A stretch of 32,849 nucleotides of DNA from Pseudarthrobacter cellobiosi (GTDB lineage Bacteria; Actinomycetota; Actinomycetes; Actinomycetales; Micrococcaceae): positions 43,789-76,637 of the forward strand of contig NZ_JAMXBJ010000032.1 in the NCBI RefSeq assembly GCF_023913755.1. Direction: 5' to 3'. A program made the translations under genes and the position numbers. The notes beneath the pieces were generated by a model. It ran no database searches and had not been told where the DNA came from. It saw only the letters and a program-made list of their open reading frames with translations. Below are positions 18,808 to 25,734 of this stretch, piece after piece (position 1 is the stretch's first letter; each line of letters opens with the position of its first letter).

Positions 18808-20145
18808 TTGAGAAGTACACCCAAAGGCTTGCCGCACAGACGGCCGAGCGGATTGCTGAAAGTGATAGGGGCCGTCTTTGCCTCTGTCCTGATGATCCTG
18901 CTCGTCGTCGCCCCGGCATCACAGGCCACTTCGCCGTCTCCGACACCATCCCCGTCGGCTACCAGTTCGCCGTTCAGCATCAGCGGATTCCTCCGCAACG
19001 CAGGGGCCCCACTGGCCGATGTCAAAATCAGTGTCACTGGCCAAGGGTTCGAAGGTTCCGCCACGTCGGCGGCCAACGGATCTTGGTCGATCAGCGTCCC
19101 GCAATCGGGTACGTACGAAATCGAACTGGATGAAGGAACTCTTCCTGAGGGAATAAAACTGGCAGATGGCCAGGAGAACCCCCGCCAGCTGACATTCGGC
19201 CAGACCTCCAACCAAACCACCATCTTCGCTTTCGGCGAAGGGATCGTCGTCCAGCAGGGCAATTTCGCGCAGGACCTGACGAACAGGCTCGTCGCTGGGC
19301 TCAGCTTCGGCCTCCTGCTGGCTCTTGCCGCCGTTGGCCTCTCACTCATTTTCGGCACCACAGGCCTGACCAACTTTGCCCACGGCGAGATGGTCACGCT
19401 GGGTGCCGTCCTGGTTTTTGTTCTCAATGCCGTGGGAGCGCCGTTCTGGCTGGCCATCGTCGTCGCACTGCTGGGCGGAGGCTTAGTGGGCTACGCGCAG
19501 GACACCTGGCTGTGGAAGCCCCTGCGAGGCCGCGGCACCGGCCTCGTTCCCATGATGATCGTCAGCATCGGGCTCGCCCTCGCCGCCCGCTATGTCATCC
19601 AGTTTTACTTCGGCGGGGGTACCGAGCAGCTTCCCGGCGCTCAAAGTGCCGAGATCCAGCTCGGGCCGATTTCCATCTCCCCGAATAATCTGTGGTCTCT
19701 CATCATCAGCGCCATTGTCATCCTGATCGTGGGCCTGGTGCTGATGAAGACCAGGCTCGGCAAGGCCACCCGGGCCGTCGCTGACAACCCCGCACTGGCC
19801 GCAGCCTCCGGCATCGACGTTGACGGCGTCATCCGCATCGTGTGGATTGTCGGCGGCGTGCTCGCCTCCCTCGGCGGCATTCTGTGGGCTTACTACCGCC
19901 CCGGCGTCTCGTTCAACATGGGTTCGCAGATCCTGCTCCTGATCTTCGCCGGAGTCACCCTGGGCGGTCTCGGGACCGTTTTCGGAGCCCTCGTTGGCTC
20001 CGTGGTCGTTGGTATCTTCACTGAACTGACCACTGTCTTCGGGGCCCCCGCAGACCTCAAATACGTCATACCCCTGGGCGTCATGATCATCGTCCTGCTC
20101 ATCCGGCCGCAAGGCATTCTGGGCCGCCGCGAGCGCGTGGGATAG
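18808..20145 (+). CDS. livH: LivH-type branched-chain amino acid ABC permease with N-terminal signal peptide and exported beta-domain
   Basis: The 445-residue protein starts at a TTG with GGAGG 8 nt upstream. Residues 1-40 form a signal peptide or anchor (GLLKVIGAVFASVLMILLVV, then APASQA). A Ser/Pro/Thr linker (41-55) leads to a beta-rich domain (~56-147; ISGFLRNAGAPLADVKISVTG, then ANGSWSISVPQSGTYEIELDE) resembling carboxypeptidase-regulatory-like domains. Residues ~155-445 are the LivH permease proper, with the family landmark GTTGLTNFAHGEMVTLGA and the ATPase-coupling loop around KATRAVADNPALAAASGID. Classical LivH (~300 residues) lacks the front part. It is first in the livHMGF operon, 11 nt before livM. 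Confidence 0.88.
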   Translation: MRSTPKGLPHRRPSGLLKVIGAVFASVLMILLVVAPASQATSPSPTPSPSATSSPFSISGFLRNAGAPLADVKISVTGQGFEGSATSAANGSWSISVPQSGTYEIELDEGTLPEGIKLADGQENPRQLTFGQTSNQTTIFAFGEGIVVQQGNFAQDLTNRLVAGLSFGLLLALAAVGLSLIFGTTGLTNFAHGEMVTLGAVLVFVLNAVGAPFWLAIVVALLGGGLVGYAQDTWLWKPLRGRGTGLVPMMIVSIGLALAARYVIQFYFGGGTEQLPGAQSAEIQLGPISISPNNLWSLIISAIVILIVGLVLMKTRLGKATRAVADNPALAAASGIDVDGVIRIVWIVGGVLASLGGILWAYYRPGVSFNMGSQILLLIFAGVTLGGLGTVFGALVGSVVVGIFTELTTVFGAPADLKYVIPLGVMIIVLLIRPQGILGRRERVG

Positions 20146-20156
20146 GAAGGACAATC

Positions 20157-21128
20157 ATGGATTTTGCAGCAATTCTTTCCAACGCCTTCGGCGAACTCAT
20201 CAGCCCCACCACCGCCGCCTACGCCTTGGCGGCGCTGGGCCTCGCCGTCCACTTCGGCTACTCCGGCCTGCTGAACTTCGGCCAGGCAGGCTTCATGGCA
20301 GTGGGCGCCTACGGCTTCGCCATCTCCACACTGACCTTCAAGGCGCCGTTCTTCGTGGCCCTGCTCATCGCCGTCGTCGCAGCAGCGATTTTTGCGATGA
20401 TTCTGGGCATTCCGACGCTGCGCCTCCGGGCCGACTATCTGGCGATCGTCACCATTGCGGCGGCCGAAATTGTCCGGTACCTCGTCACCACCAACGGCTG
20501 GACGGCGGTCACGGGCTCAGCCAACGGCCTGGCAGCCTTCGAGGGCGGGTTCTACGAGATGAACCCGTTCCCGCCCGGATCGTACCCCCTGGGCATGAAC
20601 AACCGGGACTTCTTCATCCGGATCGTGGGATGGACGCTGGTCATCGTGGCTGGCATCCTCGTGTGGCTGCTGATGCGCAGCCCGTGGGGCAGGGTCCTCA
20701 AGGGCATCCGTGAAGATGAAAACGCCGTGCGGTCGCTCGGCAAGAACGTCTACGCCTACAAGATGCAGGCTCTGATCATCGGCGGTGTGCTGGGCGCCCT
20801 GGCCGGGATGATCTTTACGCTCCCCCGCGGCGCAATCCAACCAGCCAACTACGGCACGGAGCTGACGTTCTTCCTCTGGACGTGTCTCCTGCTGGGCGGA
20901 ATGGCCACCGTCCTCGGGCCGGTCATCGGGGCCATGATGTTCTGGGTGGTGCTCTCGCTTACTCAGGGCATCCTGAGCGGGCTGATCGAGTCCGGGATCA
21001 TCACCTGGCTGACCACCATCCAAGCGGGCCAGCTCCGATTCATCCTGGTCGGTGTTGCCCTGATGCTCCTGATGATCTTCCGGCCCCAAGGTGTCTTTGG
21101 CAATAAGAAGGAGCTGGCATTCGCATGA
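20157..21128 (+). CDS. livM: LivM-type branched-chain amino acid ABC permease
   Basis: This 323-residue second permease subunit pairs with LivH. The landmark YSGLLNFGQAGFMAVGAYGFA (~38-58) is the LivM signature. The coupling loop SPWGRVLKGIREDENAVRSLGKNVYAYK (~180-207) contacts the ATPases and is well kept. About nine to ten hydrophobic segments are present, and the end (RPQGVFGNKKEL) is typical. The ATG at 20157 has GGAAGG 6 nt upstream. Its TGA overlaps the livG start by 4 nt. Confidence 0.93.
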   Translation: MDFAAILSNAFGELISPTTAAYALAALGLAVHFGYSGLLNFGQAGFMAVGAYGFAISTLTFKAPFFVALLIAVVAAAIFAMILGIPTLRLRADYLAIVTIAAAEIVRYLVTTNGWTAVTGSANGLAAFEGGFYEMNPFPPGSYPLGMNNRDFFIRIVGWTLVIVAGILVWLLMRSPWGRVLKGIREDENAVRSLGKNVYAYKMQALIIGGVLGALAGMIFTLPRGAIQPANYGTELTFFLWTCLLLGGMATVLGPVIGAMMFWVVLSLTQGILSGLIESGIITWLTTIQAGQLRFILVGVALMLLMIFRPQGVFGNKKELAFA

Positions 21129-22117
21129 GTGAACGGCGTGAAGAGAACATCGACTACATGACCGACGCCCGCCCCATCGCAGTGGGCGGCAATGAACCAG
21201 GTTGCAAGAAGCGCGATCCCATCGTTGTGGCGGAAAACGTCACACGGAGCTTCGGTGGCATCAATGCTGTGGATGTCGAGTACCTCGAAATTCCGCGGCA
21301 TAAGATCACGGCCCTGATCGGACCGAACGGGGCCGGCAAAACCACGTTGTTCAACCTCCTGACCGGATTCGATCATCCCAACTCCGGAAAATGGCAGTTT
21401 GAAGGCCAAAGCATAGCGGGGGTTTCCCCATACAAGGTTGCCCGCATGGGCATGGTGAGAACCTTCCAGCTGACCAAGGTCATGGGCAAGCTCACCGTTA
21501 TGGAAAACATGCGCCTCGGGGCCTCCGACCAGCCCGGCGAGCGGCTCTCCAAGGCCCTCTTCAAGGGACTCTGGGGAAGCCGGGAGAAGGAAATCACCGC
21601 GCAGGCCGATGTCCTGTTGGAGAAATTCAAGCTGGACGCCAAAAAGGACGACTATGCGGCGTCCTTGTCCGGTGGCCAGCGCAAGCTGCTCGAGATGGCC
21701 CGCTCCCTCATGGTCCGGCCAAAGCTCGTCATGCTGGATGAGCCCATGGCTGGCGTGAATCCGGCGCTCACGCAGTCACTGCTGGACCACATCAAGAACC
21801 TCAAGTCCGAGGGCATGACCGTATTGTTCGTCGAACACGACATGAACATGGTGCGGCATATCGCCGACTGGGTGGTGGTGATGGCGGAAGGCAAGATCGT
21901 GGCCGAAGGGCCTCCTGGCGAAGTCATGAAGAACCCTGCCGTGATTGACGCCTACCTGGGCGCCCATCACGATGTGGATCTCGGCGACGCCGAGGGCATC
22001 AGGGAACTCGAAGCCGAACTTGAGGCAGACGAGGAATCGGTGGTCGGCACCGAAGACGCCGGCATTATTGCCCCTGAAATAGTGGTCTCGGGACTCGACA
22101 AGAAGGACGGAAAATGA
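21125..22117 (+). CDS. livG: LivG-type ABC ATPase with acidic C-terminal extension
   Basis: ATP-binding subunit of the importer. Walker A is GPNGAGKTT (66-74), the ABC signature LSGGQRKLLEMARSL, Walker B LVMLDEPMAGVNP and the switch His is in FVEHDMNMV. At 330 residues it is longer than the usual ~255: about 30 extra residues precede the first strand, and ~45 acidic residues (GDAEGIRELEAELEADEE onward) follow the conserved PAVIDAYLGAHH end. An ATG at codon 12 is an alternative start but lacks a ribosome binding site. The gene overlaps livM and livF by 4 nt each (ATGA). Confidence 0.92.
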   Translation: MSERREENIDYMTDARPIAVGGNEPGCKKRDPIVVAENVTRSFGGINAVDVEYLEIPRHKITALIGPNGAGKTTLFNLLTGFDHPNSGKWQFEGQSIAGVSPYKVARMGMVRTFQLTKVMGKLTVMENMRLGASDQPGERLSKALFKGLWGSREKEITAQADVLLEKFKLDAKKDDYAASLSGGQRKLLEMARSLMVRPKLVMLDEPMAGVNPALTQSLLDHIKNLKSEGMTVLFVEHDMNMVRHIADWVVVMAEGKIVAEGPPGEVMKNPAVIDAYLGAHHDVDLGDAEGIRELEAELEADEESVVGTEDAGIIAPEIVVSGLDKKDGK

Positions 22118-22887
22118 GCGCAGCCAGCGCAGCGGCACCGACAGAAAGTCCGGCGCATGCCGACGACGCCGTCGTCTCGGTAAAGAACCTTGTGGCCGGA
22201 TACCTCCCCGGCGTCAACATCCTCAACGGCTGCAGCATTGAGGCCCGCAAGGGAGAACTGATCGGAATAATCGGCCCCAATGGTGCCGGAAAGTCCACTC
22301 TGCTGAAGGCAATGTTCGGATTGGTCAAAGTCCATTCGGGGACCGTGGTGGTCCGCGGCAAGGATATCACCGGCCTCAAGGCGAACAAGCTGGTCAGCCA
22401 GGGCGTGGGTTTCGTGCCGCAGACAAACAACGTGTTCGCGGCGCTGACCATCGAAGAGAACCTGCAGATGGGGATGTTCCAGAGGCCGAAGGCTTTTGCC
22501 GAGCGGTTTGATTTCGTGACCGGCCTGTTCCCCGAACTTGGCAAACGGCGCGCGCAGCGTGCGGGTTCGTTGTCCGGCGGTGAACGCCAGATGGTGGCGA
22601 TGGGCCGGGCCCTGATGATGGATCCCGCCGTACTGCTCCTTGATGAGCCCTCGGCAGGCCTCTCCCCCGTCAGGCAGGACGAGACCTTCCTCCGCGTGCA
22701 CGAGATCAACAGGGCCGGTGTCTCGGTGATCATGGTGGAGCAGAACGCCCGGCGCTGCCTGCAGATCTGTGATCGCGGCTATGTACTGGACCAGGGCAAG
22801 GACGCGTACACGGGCACCGGACGCGACCTGATGAAGGATCCGAAGGTCATCCAGCTCTATCTGGGTACACTGGCCGACCAGAACTGA
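22114..22887 (+). CDS. livF: LivF-type ABC ATPase
   Basis: This 257-residue second ATPase of the importer has Walker A GPNGAGKSTLL (~52-62), Q-loop VPQTNNVFAALTIEEN, signature LSGGERQMVAMGRAL, Walker B LLLDEPSAGLSP, and the switch His position replaced by Gln in MVEQNARR, which is normal for LivF. The N-terminal ~20 residues are an Ala-rich extension. It is the last gene of livHMGF; the terminator at 22949-22986 separates it from the convergent solute-binding protein gene. Confidence 0.93.
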   Translation: MSAASAAAPTESPAHADDAVVSVKNLVAGYLPGVNILNGCSIEARKGELIGIIGPNGAGKSTLLKAMFGLVKVHSGTVVVRGKDITGLKANKLVSQGVGFVPQTNNVFAALTIEENLQMGMFQRPKAFAERFDFVTGLFPELGKRRAQRAGSLSGGERQMVAMGRALMMDPAVLLLDEPSAGLSPVRQDETFLRVHEINRAGVSVIMVEQNARRCLQICDRGYVLDQGKDAYTGTGRDLMKDPKVIQLYLGTLADQN

Positions 22888-22948
22888 GCGGACCAAGCAT
22901 AACTGGCCCGCCGGGACTGGTCAGTCCCACCAAAAGCAGTACCCACGA

Positions 22949-22986
22949 AGAAGACCCCCGTCCGGTTCCCCGGGCGGGGGTCTTCT
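22949..22986. terminator. Bidirectional terminator between livF and the solute-binding protein gene
   Basis: AGAAGACCCCCG (22949-22960) pairs perfectly with CGGGGGTCTTCT (22975-22986); the loop includes a short CCGG pair. It lies between convergent transcription units and can stop both. Confidence 0.85.
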
Positions 22987-23007
22987 GTGTCAGCGGAGGA
23001 ACAGGCT

Positions 23008-24351
23008 TTAGAGCTTGCCGAACTCTTCCTTGACGAGGGTGATCTTGTTGTCTTCCTTGTACTCGTAGACACCTATGGTTGCTTCCGAGGGATCGCCGCT
23101 GTCGGCAAAAGTGACCGGACCGGACTGGCCGTCGTAGTCAATGTCCTTGCCTTCGCGCAGCAGCGTCACGCAGTTGGCGAAGCTATAGCATTTCTCGCCA
23201 TCCTTGGACACGGCCTGCAGCTGCTTGGCGATGTCCACACCTTTGATGCTCTTGGCGGCCTCTGCCGCGAGCGCGGTCAGGTTGGCAGCGTCCCAGCTCT
23301 CACCGGCGTAGATGAAATCCTTCAGGGTAGGATCGACAGCCAACAGCGACTTCCTGAAGTCTTCACCGGCAGTAGTTCCGGGAATCGTGCCATGCGCCTT
23401 GGTGAGCGTGCCGGGCTGGAAATCCTTGCTGTAGTCAACGGTGTTGCCGTCGACCAGGAAGATCTGCTCGGCCTTGATGCCCTTGCCGGTCAAGAGCGGG
23501 ATGATGCTCTTGCCCTGAACGAAGGAAATGACAGCAACGGCATCCGGCTTAGCGGCGATAACCTTGTCCACCTGGGTGCTGAACTGGGAGTCGCCTTCGT
23601 TGAACAGCTCTTCGGCGACGACCTTGCCGCCAGCCTTCTCGAAGGTCTCCTTGAGCTTCTTGCCAAGCCCGGTGCCGTAGGAATCGTTGAGTACCAGCAT
23701 GCCCAGTGTCTGTGCGCCACAGGAGGCTGCGTAGTTACCCAGCACGGAGCCCTGCAGGACATCGGACGGGGCGGTCCGCCAGTACAGGCCCTTGTCATCC
23801 CACGCGGTGAAGTCCACGGAGGTGTTGGCAGGCGAGAACTGGACAACCCCGGCGCCGGTGATCTGGTTGATGACAGTCTTGGAAACGCCGGAGGAGGCGG
23901 CACCAATGATGGCGCTGACACCCAGGCCCAGCAGGTTGGTCACGGACTGCGTGGCGACATCGGTGGTGGTGTCACCGGAGTCCCGGTGCGTCACTTCGAT
24001 AGGTTTGCCAAGGACGCCGCCCGCGGCATTGATTTCATTCTTCGCGAGCTCAACGCCGGCAATCTCGGGCGGGCCGAGGTAGGACAACGCTCCGGTGGTC
24101 GGCAACAGCGTGCCGATCTTCAGGGCCGTGTCAGTGGTGGTTGAGGACGGGGGCACTGTCCCTGACGCGGGAATCACCGGTGCCTTGAGTCCTTCCGAAG
24201 GAGCAGGGCAGGAAAGGCCTGCCGGCTTTGTTGTTGTTGTGGTCGCCGTCGGGGTGGAGGTACCACCACAGGCCGTGGCCAGCAGGGCGACGCCTACGCT
24301 AAGCGCTGTGAGCTTAGCAACGTGGGGTGCCCTCGGGGGGAGTGAAATCAT
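23008..24351 (-). CDS. Branched-chain amino acid-type ABC transporter solute-binding lipoprotein
   Basis: The 447-residue protein has a lipoprotein signal peptide ending in the lipobox LATAC (lipidated C28), a Thr-rich linker (TSTPTATTTTT) and a LivK/Peripla_BP_6 domain beginning ALKIGTLLPTTGALSYLGPPEIAGVELAKNE. VSAIIGAASSGVSK and YGTGLGKKLKETFEKAGGKVV are the expected sugar/amino-acid-binding-fold segments. It would capture the ligand outside the membrane for LivHMGF; leucine-type amino acids are the default, but amides or urea bind related proteins. The ATG at 24351 has AGGAG 7 nt upstream and is preferred over a TTG at 24357. It is transcribed convergently, not within the operon. Confidence 0.92.
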   Translation of the reverse strand: MISLPPRAPHVAKLTALSVGVALLATACGGTSTPTATTTTTKPAGLSCPAPSEGLKAPVIPASGTVPPSSTTTDTALKIGTLLPTTGALSYLGPPEIAGVELAKNEINAAGGVLGKPIEVTHRDSGDTTTDVATQSVTNLLGLGVSAIIGAASSGVSKTVINQITGAGVVQFSPANTSVDFTAWDDKGLYWRTAPSDVLQGSVLGNYAASCGAQTLGMLVLNDSYGTGLGKKLKETFEKAGGKVVAEELFNEGDSQFSTQVDKVIAAKPDAVAVISFVQGKSIIPLLTGKGIKAEQIFLVDGNTVDYSKDFQPGTLTKAHGTIPGTTAGEDFRKSLLAVDPTLKDFIYAGESWDAANLTALAAEAAKSIKGVDIAKQLQAVSKDGEKCYSFANCVTLLREGKDIDYDGQSGPVTFADSGDPSEATIGVYEYKEDNKITLVKEEFGKL

Positions 24352-24422
24352 TGACAATCTCCTGGATCGAAAGGTGCGAACGGCCTTTGACGCGGATGAT
24401 CAGGTGTTCCTGATTTAACTTC

Positions 24423-24451
24423 AAGCTAATGCATATCTGCTACGGATATAA
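24423..24451 (-). promoter_or_regulatory. Candidate promoter of the solute-binding protein gene
   Basis: On the minus strand TTATAT (24451-24446) and TAGCTT (24428-24423) are 17 nt apart, predicting a start near 24416 and a leader of ~65 nt. Both hexamers are weak. An alternative is TTATAA further upstream. The CRP-type palindrome centre would then lie near -42, an activator position. Confidence 0.3.
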
Positions 24452-24466
24452 GTGACTGAGGTCACA
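24451..24466 (-). promoter_or_regulatory. CRP/GlxR-type palindrome upstream of the solute-binding protein gene
   Basis: AGTGACTGAGGTCACA (plus strand) fits TGTGA-N6-TCACA at 9 of 10 fixed positions and includes perfect GTGAC/GTCAC arms. It is similar to the site upstream of livH. It lies about 100 nt upstream of the ATG. Confidence 0.5.
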
Positions 24467-24586
24467 TCCTTATAACAGTCGTTGCATATGCGAAATCAAG
24501 GGACGCGGTGGTCCGTTGACGTCTGGCTGGGGTACTGGAAGGCGGCAGGAGTGGGCGCAGCGCAGGCGCGCCGGAGGGAGAATTTG

Positions 24587-24660
24587 TACCCCAGGTGGGA
24601 CTCGAACCCACAACACGCGGATTTTAAGTCCGCTGCCTCTGCCAATTGGGCTACTGGGGC
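24587..24660 (-). tRNA. tRNA-Leu (anticodon UAA), short variable loop
   Basis: On the minus strand a 74-nt cloverleaf can be drawn: acceptor GCCCCAG/CTGGGGT (first pair G-U), 3-bp D stem GCC/GGC with loop containing AATTGGCAGA, anticodon arm GCGGA-CTTAAAA-TCCGC, a 5-nt variable loop GTGTT, T arm GTGGG-TTCGAGT-CCCAC, and discriminator A. The loop gives anticodon UAA, reading UUA. Bacterial leucine tRNAs normally have a long variable arm, which is missing here. CCA is not encoded. The gene lies 20 nt after the ACT-GNAT stop on the same strand and may be processed from that transcript. Confidence 0.88.
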
Positions 24661-24680
24661 GCCCGGTCAATGGTATCCCG

Positions 24681-25625
24681 TCATTCGCCCGCAAGCGGTC
24701 CGGCGTACCGGAACGTCCCGTGGACCCCGCCGGGCCAGACGGCCAGCGGGAGCAGCTGGAAGCGGTCGCCCCATGCTTCGTCGGGCGGGAGGACGCCGAA
24801 GGACGCAGCCGGGACAAAGCCGAAGCGCGGGTAGTATTCGGTGCTGCCCAGCAACGCAATCCCGCCCTCCCCCGCCGCGTTGGCCCGGGCAATGGTGTCG
24901 TTCATGAGGGCAGTGCCGATCCCATGGCGCTGCAGCCTTGGCGTCACACCGATGGGCCCGAGCCCCAGCAACCCGTAGTCGCCCACCCAGCCCCGCGTGC
25001 TGATCACATGGCCGACTATCTCGTCGTCGAGCACCGCCACCACGCTGAACTCGGGCAGGTAGTCCTCGCACTCGAAGAGCCGGCGGAGCACGTCCACTTC
25101 CTCGGGCTCCCCGGCCACCGGCAGGCCCGTGACCGGAGAGACCGCGAACGCCTCGCCCGTCAACGCGAGGATCTTGTCCCTGTCCGCAGCCGTCTCGTTC
25201 CTGAGCAGCAGCTCGGGCCGCGGCACGTCCCGACTTGCCGCTGACAGCTCAGCTAGGGCTTCGACGGCGCGTGGCGCGTCCGCCACCGGCACCAGCAGGT
25301 GGTCGTGGTGGAAGCCGGCCAGCACGTTGCAGCTGATCTTCGCGTCGGTCAGGGCCTTCCCGACGGCGGCGGTCAGGCCAACAGCCTCCAGCGCAGAGTG
25401 CACTTCCAGAGTGATCCAGGCCGCCACAAAGTCGTAGTGCAGCCCCAGGCTGTCTGCCCTTTCCCGCGGCAGGACGACCGTCAGGCCCCCGGCCTCACGT
25501 ACGGCAGCTTCGATGCCGGGCTCGAGCGGCCTGCCATGCGGCCACAGGACGTAGACGTACTCCCCCTCCCGCAGTACCGGTTTCAGTGTTGCCAGCAGGG
25601 TCTGGAGGTTCTTTTCGCCAGTCAT
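24681..25625 (-). CDS. ACT-domain/GNAT acetyltransferase fusion protein
   Basis: In this 314-residue protein residues ~1-135 form a COG3602-like ACT module (EGEYVYVLWPHGRP, HSALEAVGLTAAVGKAL, then ISCNVLAGFHHDHLLVP). Residues ~142-314 are a GNAT domain of the YhbS type (LLLRNETAADRDKILALTGEAF; VTPRLQRHGIGTALMNDTIARA with the acetyl-CoA loop RHGIG; YYPRFGFVPAASFGV). ACT modules bind amino acids, so allosteric control of the acetyltransferase is a reasonable inference. GNAT proteins with amino-acid-binding domains are known in actinobacteria as protein acetyltransferases, though this GNAT subtype differs. The ATG at 25625 has TAGACT 6 nt upstream and no ribosome binding site. Confidence 0.85.
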   Translation of the reverse strand: MTGEKNLQTLLATLKPVLREGEYVYVLWPHGRPLEPGIEAAVREAGGLTVVLPRERADSLGLHYDFVAAWITLEVHSALEAVGLTAAVGKALTDAKISCNVLAGFHHDHLLVPVADAPRAVEALAELSAASRDVPRPELLLRNETAADRDKILALTGEAFAVSPVTGLPVAGEPEEVDVLRRLFECEDYLPEFSVVAVLDDEIVGHVISTRGWVGDYGLLGLGPIGVTPRLQRHGIGTALMNDTIARANAAGEGGIALLGSTEYYPRFGFVPAASFGVLPPDEAWGDRFQLLPLAVWPGGVHGTFRYAGPLAGE

Positions 25626-25637
25626 GGTGCCAGTCTA
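25625..25637 (-). promoter_or_regulatory. Candidate leaderless promoter, -10 TAGACT
   Basis: On the minus strand TAGACT (25637-25632) is followed after 6 nt by the ATG at 25625. TTGCGT lies upstream but with a 20-nt spacer. Confidence 0.45.
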
Positions 25638-25664
25638 GAAGGGACACCCCGTTGGATACGCAAA

Positions 25665-25700
25665 ACGGCGGCTATCCCCCCTCAAGGGGACAGCCGCCGT
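25665..25700 (-). terminator. Intrinsic terminator after ndh
   Basis: On the minus strand ACGGCGGCT-g-TCCCC pairs with GGGGA-t-AGCCGCCGT and is followed by TTTGCG, a short T-run. It separates ndh from the ACT-GNAT gene downstream. Confidence 0.85.
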
Positions 25701-25734
25701 CGGGCGTTACAAATGCTGTGTCAGGATGCCAGTG

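Noticed and set aside
22987..24144. 385-codon plus-strand frame opposite the solute-binding lipoprotein gene
   Set aside because: The opposite strand encodes a complete lipoprotein with lipobox and family motifs; this frame matches nothing.
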